Assembly (NCBI GenBank): GCA_050012375.1
Contig: JBEKHH010000004.1
Location: 1 to 64,000, forward strand
Length of the DNA stretch: 64,000 nt
DNA from: PALSA-1353 sp050012375
Lineage (GTDB): Bacteria; Planctomycetota; Phycisphaerae; Tepidisphaerales; Tepidisphaeraceae
Direction of reading: 5' to 3'
The stretch's first letter is position 1. Each line of letters begins with the position of its first letter. This document shows, piece by piece, positions 1-7,205 of this stretch. Under the pieces are notes generated by a model that was not told the origin of the DNA, did not search any database, and saw only the letters and a list, made by a program, of their open reading frames with translations. Position numbers and translations under genes: made by a program.

Positions 1-339
1 CATGCGTTGCTCAATCAGTTTGGCCGAGTGTGCCGACGGTTGGACCGCATCGACCGCAGATACCTGGCTTGGGTTCAATTGGCCAGCTGTATAATCTTCA
101 TGCGGCAGGGTTTTTTCCCTTAGCCCTTAGCCGCGACCCGAAGGGGAGCGCGTTGGATGGCCGTTCGAGAACAAGGCCAAACACCTGCCAAATTTGCAGG
201 CAACGATCGTCCCCACCAGACCTTGGCAGGTGCGATTCAGCGCCCACACGGCATGACGCGTGTAACCGTTTGATTCATCAAGGGATATGACGGCCCTTTG
301 GCGTCGCTTTCTGGCCCTCGCTTTGCTTTTACTGAATCG
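1..339. other. Non-coding stretch upstream of clpB
   Basis: No convincing gene is visible here; the reading frames on both strands are short and lack family resemblance. A TATAAT hexamer sits at 90-95 with only a poor -35 (TTGGGT, 15 nt upstream), so a promoter for clpB is possible but weakly supported. A dispersed 46-nt repeat occupies 127-172. No CIRCE-type inverted repeat (the HrcA operator often found before heat-shock genes) is seen. Confidence 0.5.
127..172 (+). repeat. Dispersed 46-nt repeat, copy 1
   Basis: The first 27 nt (127-153, beginning TTAGCCGCGACCCGAAGGGG) and the last 9 nt (164-172, TTCGAGAAC) are identical to the reverse complement of 42695-42740, with a variable 10-nt middle of the same length in both copies. 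Both copies lie upstream of a gene and point the same way as it (clpB here, the pseudopilin-like gene there). Function unknown. Confidence 0.75.
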
Positions 340-2946
340 ATGCAATTCGAGAAGCTAACTATCAAGGCCCAGGAAGCCGTCGTCCGCGCCCAGCAAAGCG
401 CTCAGGAATCCAACCACGCGGAGATCACCCCGCTGCATCTCCTCGGCGCTCTCCTGGCTGAAAAAGATGGCGTCTTCATCCCGCTCCTGCAAAAGCTCGG
501 CGCCGATCCCGACGGCTTGCGCCAGATTGTCAGCGGCGAGCTGGATCGCCTCCCCAAAGCGACCGGCACACAGACCGGCACCAGCCACGCTCTGAACGAT
601 GTCTTCAATCACGCTCAGAAAGAAGCCGACCGACTCAAGGACGAATACATTTCCACGGAGCACCTTCTTCTGGCCCTGGCCCAGGTCAAAAGCGAGGCCA
701 AGGAAATCCTTTCCGTCGGCGGCGTGAACCATCACGCGATCCTCGCCGCCCTGAAGGATGTCCGGGGCGGCCAGCGCGTCTCCGACCAAAACCCCGAAGA
801 CAAATACCAGGCGCTCCAGCGTTACGGGCGCGACCTGGTGGAAATGGCCCGGCAGGGAAAGATTGACCCGGTCATCGGCCGGGACGAGGAAATCCGCAGG
901 ACCATGCAGGTGCTGGCTCGGCGAACGAAGAACAACCCGGTCCTCATCGGCGAGCCGGGCGTCGGCAAAACGGCGATCGTGGAAGGCCTGGCGATTCGCA
1001 TGCTCAACGGCGACGTTCCGGCCGTCCTGCAAAACAAGCGCATCATCGCCCTGGACATGGGCGCTCTCATCGCCGGGGCAAAATATCGCGGCGAATTCGA
1101 GGACCGGCTCAAAGCCGTCATCAAGGAAGTCACCAGCAGCGACGGACAGATCATCCTTTTCATCGACGAGTTGCACACCGTCGTCGGGGCGGGCAAGGCC
1201 GAGGGTGCGATGGATGCCGGCAACCTCCTGAAACCGGCCCTGGCCCGCGGCGAGCTGCGCACCATCGGCGCAACCACGCTTGATGAATACCGCAAGCACG
1301 TCGAGAAGGACGCCGCGCTGGAACGGCGATTCCAACCGATCCTCGTGTCCCAGCCCAGCGTCCAGGACACCATCGCCATCCTGCGCGGCCTGAAGCAGCG
1401 ATACGAAACGCACCATGGCGTGCGCATCACCGACAGCGCGATCGTCTCCGCGGCCGTTCTTTCCGACCGATACATCACCGAGCGATTCCTTCCCGACAAG
1501 GCGATCGACCTGATCGACGAAGCCGCCAGCCGCCTGCGCATCGAAAACGATTCCATGCCGGCGGAACTGGACGAAATCCGGCGGCGGATCATGCAACTCC
1601 AGATCGAGCTGGAGGCCCTTCGCCGCGAGAAAGATCCCGCCTCTGTGCAGCAGCGCGCCAAGGCGGAAAAAGAGCTGTCGAACCTTCAGGAGCAAAACAC
1701 CAAGCTGACCGCCCGCTGGGAAAATGAGGTGGGGGCCATGCGGGCCATCAAGTCGCTCCAGGAGCAACTGGACAACAAACAAGTCGAACTCGAACAGGCC
1801 CAGCGCCAGGGCAACCTGGAAGCCGCGGCCCGGATTCAGTACGGCGAAATCCGCGAATTGAATCGACGGATCGAGCAGGCCACGCAACGATTCCGGGAAC
1901 TCACCAAGTCCGGGCAGGCGATGGTGAAGGATGAAGTCACCGCCGACGAAATTGCCCAGGTGGTGAGCCGCTGGACCGGCGTTCCGGTCAGCCGCATGCT
2001 GGAAGGAGAGCGTGAAAAACTTCTGAAGATGGAAGAGCGTCTTTCCAAGCGGGTCATCGGTCAGGACGAGGCGGTTCGTGCCGTCAGCGATGCCGTGCGG
2101 CGGAATCGCGCCGGGCTGGGCGATCCCAATCGCCCCATCGGGAGTTTTCTGTTTCTCGGCCCGACCGGCGTGGGAAAGACCGAGCTATGCAAGGCCCTGG
2201 CGGAATTTCTCTTTGACGATGAAGACGCGATGGTTCGCATCGACATGAGCGAATTCATGGAGCAGCATTCCGTCGCCCGTCTGATCGGCGCGCCGCCCGG
2301 TTACGTCGGCTATGAAGAAGGAGGCCGCCTCACCGAAGCCGTTCGCAGGCGCCCCTATTGCGTCATCCTCTTCGACGAAGTCGAAAAGGCCCATCGCGAC
2401 GTGTTCAACGTCCTGCTCCAGGTCCTTGATGACGGCCGCCTCACCGACGGCCAGGGCCGCACGGTCAACTTCAAGAACTCCGTGATCGTCATGACGAGCA
2501 ACATCGGCAGCGCCGAGATCCAGAAACTCGCCAGCCGTCAAGCCGAGCCGTGGGAAGTCGAGGCCGCCGTCAAAGAACTTCTGAAGGATCATTTCCGGCC
2601 CGAGTTTCTCAATCGCATCGACGAAACGATTTTATTTTCCTCGCTGTCGCGCCAGCAGATCGAACGGATCGTCGAGGTGCAACTCGATCACCTGCGCAAG
2701 CGGCTGGGCGACCGCCATCTGAAGTTGTCGCTCACCGATGCCGCGCTGAAGTTGTTGGCTGAAGAGGGTTACGATCCGGCGTTCGGGGCCCGCCCGCTGA
2801 AGCGTGTGATCCAGCAGCGCATCGAGAACCCGCTGGCCGCCAAAATCCTGGCCGGTGAATTTGCCGAAGGCGATACCCTCACCGTCGAGGTGGACAGCGC
2901 GAAGCACGCCTTCAAATTTGCCCGCAGTTCCAAAGCCGTCCAGTGA
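340..2946 (+). CDS. clpB: ATP-dependent disaggregase chaperone ClpB
   Basis: Cytoplasmic Hsp100 chaperone that, with DnaK, threads aggregated proteins through a hexameric ring. The 868 residues match the usual ClpB length (857 in E. coli). Order seen: Clp N-terminal repeats (about 1-150), first AAA+ module with Walker A GEPGVGKT (about 204-211) and Walker B IILFIDELHT, the coiled-coil middle domain (roughly 400-525, Glu/Arg/Gln-rich) that separates ClpB from ClpA/ClpC, then a second AAA+ module with GPTGVGKT (about 607-614) and VILFDEVEKAH, and the C-terminal small domain. The open frame extends upstream to a TTG at 298, but the ATG at 340 gives MQFEKLTIKAQEA, the usual ClpB beginning, so I start there. 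It appears monocistronic. Confidence 0.97.
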   Translation: MQFEKLTIKAQEAVVRAQQSAQESNHAEITPLHLLGALLAEKDGVFIPLLQKLGADPDGLRQIVSGELDRLPKATGTQTGTSHALNDVFNHAQKEADRLKDEYISTEHLLLALAQVKSEAKEILSVGGVNHHAILAALKDVRGGQRVSDQNPEDKYQALQRYGRDLVEMARQGKIDPVIGRDEEIRRTMQVLARRTKNNPVLIGEPGVGKTAIVEGLAIRMLNGDVPAVLQNKRIIALDMGALIAGAKYRGEFEDRLKAVIKEVTSSDGQIILFIDELHTVVGAGKAEGAMDAGNLLKPALARGELRTIGATTLDEYRKHVEKDAALERRFQPILVSQPSVQDTIAILRGLKQRYETHHGVRITDSAIVSAAVLSDRYITERFLPDKAIDLIDEAASRLRIENDSMPAELDEIRRRIMQLQIELEALRREKDPASVQQRAKAEKELSNLQEQNTKLTARWENEVGAMRAIKSLQEQLDNKQVELEQAQRQGNLEAAARIQYGEIRELNRRIEQATQRFRELTKSGQAMVKDEVTADEIAQVVSRWTGVPVSRMLEGEREKLLKMEERLSKRVIGQDEAVRAVSDAVRRNRAGLGDPNRPIGSFLFLGPTGVGKTELCKALAEFLFDDEDAMVRIDMSEFMEQHSVARLIGAPPGYVGYEEGGRLTEAVRRRPYCVILFDEVEKAHRDVFNVLLQVLDDGRLTDGQGRTVNFKNSVIVMTSNIGSAEIQKLASRQAEPWEVEAAVKELLKDHFRPEFLNRIDETILFSSLSRQQIERIVEVQLDHLRKRLGDRHLKLSLTDAALKLLAEEGYDPAFGARPLKRVIQQRIENPLAAKILAGEFAEGDTLTVEVDSAKHAFKFARSSKAVQ

Positions 2947-3507
2947 GATTTGGCCTGATTCGTCGGTCGGTTTCGTCGCGCGCAGCCGCCCGAAATCCAC
3001 AATTGCGACAGCGATCAGATAAATTGCGACACAGATTTCGGAATTTGTGGTTAAAAATGAGCAAATTTAACCGTTTATCACGCCTATGAAGAATCAGAAC
3101 TCCCGCCAGATTGGAAGCTTATGAAAAATACGCAAACCATGCCATGCCAAGAGTTTGTTAACGCAAAGTTGCACACCCAGTCCGTGCAGATTTGTGGATT
3201 TTTTTCTTGCATTTATTGACGACCTCGGTAGGTTATTGTGTAAAGGTTGGCGCGGAAAATCAGGTTGGTTTAATAGTCGGCACTTCACGAAGTGAGAAGA
3301 AGTCGGACGGGTGAGATGATTCAGATTCGTAGTGTGCGTAGATTTTTGGGTGCTGACGTTGCGAGCGCAGCGTCCGGCATCGCTTTAACGGCGATGATGG
3401 GCGTTGCAAGGCTCGATCATCGGATTTCGCCCTCAAGGCGAGTCATGTCACTTTTTCGGTGATGTAGCTTAGCGGTCGTTGGATTCGTATAGGACGAGGA
3501 GAGAGAG
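2947..3507. other. Non-coding stretch between clpB and the PEP-CTERM gene
   Basis: About 560 nt, more AT-rich than the flanking genes, with no credible gene. It contains a promoter-like pair at 3216-3244, which would leave a 5' leader of about 255 nt before the PEP-CTERM start. The leader has small hairpins (for example CATCGC at 3378-3383 with GCGATG about 7 nt later). I could not match the leader to a riboswitch class I know. Confidence 0.5.
3216..3244 (+). promoter_or_regulatory. Possible sigma-70-type promoter for the PEP-CTERM gene
   Basis: TTGACG at 3216-3221, a 17-nt spacer and TGTAAA at 3239-3244. The -35 is good and the -10 is mediocre. It is the best pair in the intergenic stretch before the gene at 3508. 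Confidence 0.4.
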
Positions 3508-4368
3508 ATGCAAAAGATTCGCGTTAAAAATGGCTTGGGTATCCTTGCGGCGGTGGTTGCCGCGGCAATCGGTGTTCAATGCCGTTCGGCCCACGCATCC
3601 GTGGTTCAACTGCTGAATTGGGCGCCGGTTCCCGATGTGGCCAGGAACCAGGTGATTGTTTACGGCGGCCCCAGCGGCACTCTTCAGACGGGTGCCGGAG
3701 CAGTCAGCAATGGCGACGGTTACCTTGGTGTGGCCCCGGGGACAAGCGTAAGCCAGCAGACCCCCGGCGGATTGCAAGTCGATAGCGTCATCAACGACAT
3801 CCCAGATCCCGTCGCATACAGCTTTCCAGACGGTAGTTTTACGGGCGGCACCGGATATTACGACACGACGTTGTCGTTCACGGGCCTTGCGCCTTCGGGT
3901 CCGGCGTCGCAATTCACCGTGGCGCCCGGTCTCGTCCAGGACACCCAGCCTCTCGGACCGGGAGCGTTCACGCTTACGAGCACTAATATCAATCCCTCCA
4001 ACCCCTACTATCTGGGTCCTCCCGTGTTGCTTCTCAGCGGCACTATCAACAATGCCATCATCACGGGCGTGGACGGCGGCATGGCTGGGGCAGTGATTGA
4101 TGCATACGGCATCAACTACAACGGGGGCGTGATCGCTGCCGACGCTGTCGCTCAGCTTGACGCCGTCCTCAGCGGCAATGACATGTCGATCAGCTTTACC
4201 AGCGGCTACCCTCCTATGTCGATTACAAGCTCGTACATGAACGCCTTCCACGCTGATGCCACCGGCGTATTCGACATCAATACTGTCCCGGAACCCTCGT
4301 CCTTGGCATTTGGGCTTGTGGCCCTGGCATCGCTCGGTTTGCGGCGGTCGCGGCGTAAGGTTGCATAA
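3508..4368 (+). CDS. PEP-CTERM sorting-domain protein
   Basis: Exported surface or exopolysaccharide-associated protein of unknown specific role, 286 aa. It has an N-terminal signal peptide (positive MQKIRVK, then a hydrophobic run, likely cut after AHA at residue 30). The C-terminus has the classic tripartite sorting tag: VPEPSS, a hydrophobic segment LAFGLVALASLGL and a basic tail RRSRRKVA. Such tags are cut by an exosortase in the inner membrane; no exosortase is encoded in the window. The body is Gly/Ser/Thr/Pro-rich with no recognisable enzyme motif. A strong Shine-Dalgarno (GAGGAGAGAGAG) directly precedes the ATG. It stands alone, facing the convergent glycerate kinase. Confidence 0.9.
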   Translation: MQKIRVKNGLGILAAVVAAAIGVQCRSAHASVVQLLNWAPVPDVARNQVIVYGGPSGTLQTGAGAVSNGDGYLGVAPGTSVSQQTPGGLQVDSVINDIPDPVAYSFPDGSFTGGTGYYDTTLSFTGLAPSGPASQFTVAPGLVQDTQPLGPGAFTLTSTNINPSNPYYLGPPVLLLSGTINNAIITGVDGGMAGAVIDAYGINYNGGVIAADAVAQLDAVLSGNDMSISFTSGYPPMSITSSYMNAFHADATGVFDINTVPEPSSLAFGLVALASLGLRRSRRKVA

Positions 4369-4404
4369 AGCATCTGCGACGGCTACACCGCCGCGGTGAT
4401 CCCG

Positions 4405-5517
4405 TCACGCCCGGCTTCGCAAAATACTCTCTACCTTCGCTGTGATTAGATTCCCGGCCTGTTGAATTGATTGTTCCTGCGTGATCGTTCCATCGGCGAT
4501 CGTGACGGCCTCGACGCCGAAATCCACGCCAGGCTCAATCGATCCAGCCAGGGCGACGCAGGGGATTTGTGCATCGCGACAAGCGCGGGCAACGCCGCCG
4601 ACCACCTTGCCGCTCAGGCTCGATCGATCCAGCCTCCCCTCGCCGGTGAGACATAACTCCGCGCCGATCAGACATCGGCGAAATCCAACGGCGTCCATCA
4701 CGATTTCGACGCCGCGATTCAATGTCGCCCCGAAGAACGCCGCCAGGGCGAAACCCAATCCCCCCGCGGCTCCGGCGCCGCTCAGTTTTGCAAGATCCAG
4801 CTTGCCGTTTCGGCGGGCCAATTGCATCAAGGCGGCATCGAGCCGGCGAATCTGCTCGGGAGTCGCCCCCTTTTGCGGCCCATAGACCGCCGCCGCCCCA
4901 TCCTCGCCGCATAACGGATTGGTCACATCGCACGCCACGTCGATCCGCACCCCTTCGATCGGGCTGCCGCGCCCATGCTCGATCCGCCCGACGCGTTGGA
5001 CGTCCGCGCCTACCAGCGGCTGGCCCGGCGAAGCGATTTCTCCGTCTTCCAGAATCACGGGCAACGCGCAGGCCTGGGCGCATCCCACCCCGCCGTCGAT
5101 GGTGGCGCTTCCCCCGATCCCCAGGATGATCCGCCAAACTCCCATCTGAGCGGCGGCCATCAGCAACTCGCCCGTCCCGAAGGTCGTCGTGCGCATGGGA
5201 TCGCGGTCTTCCGGGCGAAGCAGCGCCAGCCCGCTGGCGGCCGACATCTCGATCACCGCCGTCTTTTCGTCGCCGAGGATGCCGAAGCGCGCATCCACCT
5301 TCATCTGCGGCAAGGGCCCGGTCACCCGGCGAAGCACAAACCTGCCGCCGGTCGCCGTCACCAGCGCTTCGACCGTTCCCTCCCCGCCATCGGCCATCGG
5401 ACAGCAGTCGATTTGCGCATCGGGCGACGCGCGGCGCAACCCCGTCTCCATCGCCCGCGCAACCTCGGCGGCGGATAAGCATCCTTTGAACTTGTCGGGG
5501 GCAACGACGATTCGCAT
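4405..5517 (-). CDS. garK: Glycerate kinase (GarK/GlxK family, type 2)
   Basis: Phosphorylates D-glycerate with ATP, feeding glycolate/tartronate breakdown products into glycolysis; cytoplasmic. The 370 aa match the family. Family features: N-terminal VVAPDKFKGCLSA (residues 4-16), MADGGEGTVEAL (41-52), and ILGIGGSATIDGGVGC (131-146), followed by the GAAGGLGFALAAFFGA glycine-rich segment and a late LTGEGRLDRSS block. GarK-type enzymes usually make 2-phosphoglycerate; the exact product is inferred from family. It is convergent with the PEP-CTERM gene and has no obvious operon partner, so the physiological substrate route is not shown by context. Confidence 0.92.
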   Translation of the reverse strand: MRIVVAPDKFKGCLSAAEVARAMETGLRRASPDAQIDCCPMADGGEGTVEALVTATGGRFVLRRVTGPLPQMKVDARFGILGDEKTAVIEMSAASGLALLRPEDRDPMRTTTFGTGELLMAAAQMGVWRIILGIGGSATIDGGVGCAQACALPVILEDGEIASPGQPLVGADVQRVGRIEHGRGSPIEGVRIDVACDVTNPLCGEDGAAAVYGPQKGATPEQIRRLDAALMQLARRNGKLDLAKLSGAGAAGGLGFALAAFFGATLNRGVEIVMDAVGFRRCLIGAELCLTGEGRLDRSSLSGKVVGGVARACRDAQIPCVALAGSIEPGVDFGVEAVTIADGTITQEQSIQQAGNLITAKVESILRSRA

Positions 5518-5590
5518 GGGCCAAAAGCAGAAACCCGAAACCAGAAACCAGAATAACGAACAAATGACAGAAACCAGAAGTCCGAAACGA
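5518..5590. repeat. Degenerate short-unit intergenic repeat (GAAACCAGAAT type)
   Basis: Directly upstream of the glycerate kinase start lies a run of imperfect units such as GAAACC, AGAAACCAGAAT and AACGAACAAATGACAG. The same vocabulary recurs at 36250-36410. Non-coding; possible promoter for the kinase is obscured by it. Confidence 0.6.
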
Positions 5591-5639
5591 AGGCTGCTTT
5601 GTATGTTAATCCATCGCCGCCGGGCGTAAAATCGACAAC

Positions 5640-5852
5640 ATGAAGAGCCGGGTGGATATTCCGGCGGACTGGCTGGCCGAATTCGAAGCCGCCTCCCGCC
5701 GCCCGCTGGAGCAGCGGATGAAGTACGCCTTCATTCGCACGTACAAACCGGTGCTGGATGATGCGGATTATCGCGCCTTTGATACGATGGAGCAGTACCG
5801 CCAATGGTGCGAGAAGAATCTGCCCTCATGGCTAGGCTATGGCCGCGTTTGA
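5640..5852 (+). CDS. Small protein of unknown function, first gene of a two-gene unit
   Basis: 70 aa, charged, no signal peptide or membrane segment. I do not recognise a family. Its stop lies inside the next gene: the two reading frames overlap by 14 nt (5839-5852), which suggests translational coupling and a shared role. The aromatic-rich C-terminal part (YRQWCEKNLPSWLGYGRV) could be an interaction surface. Because small protein plus nucleotidyltransferase-like pairs are often toxin-antitoxin modules, an antitoxin or accessory role is possible, but this is inference from arrangement only. Confidence 0.6.
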   Translation: MKSRVDIPADWLAEFEAASRRPLEQRMKYAFIRTYKPVLDDADYRAFDTMEQYRQWCEKNLPSWLGYGRV

Positions 5853-6315
5853 GTATCGCCAGGCTCAGGAAGTGAGAGACGCCTTTGCGCGGCGCGGCGT
5901 GCGATACTTGTTCATTGGCAAGTCGGGTGCAATCCTTCTGGGGTTCCCGGATACGACTCAGGACGCTGACTTGTATGTCGAAAAAAATGTCGAGAATGCG
6001 CGAGCGTTGATTGCCGCTCTGCTGGACCTCGGCTTCGCATTGAGCGAAGACCAAAATCGCGATCTCGAGCGGGGCAAGGATTTCGTTCAGCTCAAAAATG
6101 GGCCATTCGACCTGGACCTGATCTTCGCGCGCGACCGCATCGAACGATTCGAGGACGCATGGCGCCGCCGTCTGAACGTCGAGGGATTTCCGGTTTGTCA
6201 TCCTGACGATATCATCGCAAGCAAGATTTCGGCCAACCGGACAAAGGATCGCGAGAGCCTTCCGCGCTTGCAGGCGTTTCGCGAATATTGGCTGAATAAA
6301 AATGAGGGGATCTGA
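5839..6315 (+). CDS. Nucleotidyltransferase-fold protein (DUF6036-like)
   Basis: 158 aa. It has the pattern of small minimal nucleotidyltransferases: YLFIGKSGAILLG followed by the acidic pair in TQDADLYV (about residues 50-54) and a third acidic strand FDLDLIF (about 94-100). A late VCHPDDIIASKISANRTKDRE helix resembles the C-terminal part of AbiEii/DUF6036-type proteins. The glycine motif is GKS rather than the usual GGS/GGxA, so catalysis is not certain. It overlaps the upstream 70-residue gene by 14 nt. Family members act as toxins or tRNA/protein nucleotidyltransferases; the target here is unknown. Confidence 0.65.
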   Translation: MAAFEYRQAQEVRDAFARRGVRYLFIGKSGAILLGFPDTTQDADLYVEKNVENARALIAALLDLGFALSEDQNRDLERGKDFVQLKNGPFDLDLIFARDRIERFEDAWRRRLNVEGFPVCHPDDIIASKISANRTKDRESLPRLQAFREYWLNKNEGI

Positions 6316-6502
6316 CTTGCTGTGAAGAGGCGACAGGCGCGTCGCAAGCGACGCCGCCAAATTCTGGAATCGGCATTACGCGCGGGAAAGACTCCGTTCA
6401 CGGGCTCAGCGAGTTGGCGCAAAAAAAGCGGCCTGTTAAGGCCGCCTGCACATCCCCTCTCTCCACCTAACTTTTGAATGCTCTTTAGTTACTTCCCGGG
6501 CA

Positions 6503-6637
6503 TCACGGGCGCAAATCCCTGCGGGCCATGATGGCGGCCCAACGGGGCTTGCCGGCCGTTTCAAACGATTTCCACATTCCCGCAATTGCCAGAACGACGA
6601 TTGCAAGCTCGATTACGAAAACGATCAATGCGCCCAT
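6503..6637 (-). CDS. Very small single-span membrane protein, possibly a truncated DUF5684-like gene
   Basis: 44 aa starting MGALIVFVIELAIVVLAIAG, one transmembrane helix, then MWKSFETAGKPRWAAI. That second block resembles the start of DUF5684 proteins (typically MWK.FEKAG.PGWAAI followed by further membrane helices), so this may be a shortened relative. After KPRWAAIMARRDLRP the frame ends. Another frame over the same bases gives QGFAPVMPGK before its stop, which echoes the end (QGFPVMPVPSAQ) of the neighbouring 104-aa protein. This hints at a frameshift relic. Same strand and downstream of the DUF4282 gene. Confidence 0.4.
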   Translation of the reverse strand: MGALIVFVIELAIVVLAIAGMWKSFETAGKPRWAAIMARRDLRP

Positions 6638-6840
6638 TTATTCCTCTGCCTGATTTGACCGGCGTCCATTCGATATGACCGGCCGCCTGCCGTCTGCGGT
6701 AGTCAGTCTACGTGCGACTTGCCGTAAACACAACAAAAATTGTTGGCGGGTCACTTTCCCGCCGGTCAGTTCTTCAAGGGGGTCGGGTTCCCTTTTTCGA
6801 GAAGCGCGAGAATCATCTGGCGGCGCATGGAATGCGTCGA

Positions 6841-7155
6841 CTATTGCGCCGAAGGCACCGGCATCACGGGAAAACCCTGCCCCGTCGGCGGGGCGAGATG
6901 CTGCCGGATCGCGGTTAATTCGTCGAGAATACGGAATATCACGATCAGCAGTTCACAATAAATCCGGCACACTAGGGGCCCAACCAACATGAAAACGATT
7001 CCCCCGAATACCTGAGCGCCGCCGCCAAAACTGGAAGAGGCGCCGATCACAATCCCCACGATGCCCGCGATCACGCAAAGCACGACGCCGAGCAGGAAAA
7101 TAATCCGGATGATCATCGGCGTGATCATGGTCTTAAAGGACAGGAAATCGTTCAT
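6841..7155 (-). CDS. DUF4282-family membrane protein
   Basis: 104 aa. Begins MNDFLSFKTMITPMIIRIIF, which is the family's usual start, followed by two transmembrane helices (about residues 12-36 and 45-65, the second rich in Gly/Val) and the conserved cytoplasmic RIYCELLIVIFRILDELTAI. The function of DUF4282 proteins is not known. A Shine-Dalgarno-like AAAGGAGAAG precedes the ATG by 5 nt. It lies just downstream of dxs on the same strand (about 50 nt) and may be co-transcribed, though the gap contains a low-complexity GGGGTC/CAAATAA stretch. Confidence 0.75.
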   Translation of the reverse strand: MNDFLSFKTMITPMIIRIIFLLGVVLCVIAGIVGIVIGASSSFGGGAQVFGGIVFMLVGPLVCRIYCELLIVIFRILDELTAIRQHLAPPTGQGFPVMPVPSAQ

Positions 7156-7205
7156 GGCTTCTCCTTTGGTTAGAGGGGTTCAAATAATGGGGTCAAATAA
7201 GGGGG

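Noticed and set aside
298..339. TTG start of clpB 14 codons upstream
   Set aside because: The ATG at 340 gives the normal ClpB N-terminus.
355..1887. Long open frame on the opposite strand of clpB
   Set aside because: Shadow of a GC-rich gene; clpB itself is certain and the antisense translation resembles no family.
3094..3288. 64-codon minus-strand frame in the intergenic stretch before the PEP-CTERM gene
   Set aside because: No ribosome site or family; the plus-strand promoter-like signals overlap it.
3361..3507. Possible riboswitch in the PEP-CTERM leader
   Set aside because: Hairpins exist, but the sequence matches no class I know; a covariance search would be needed.
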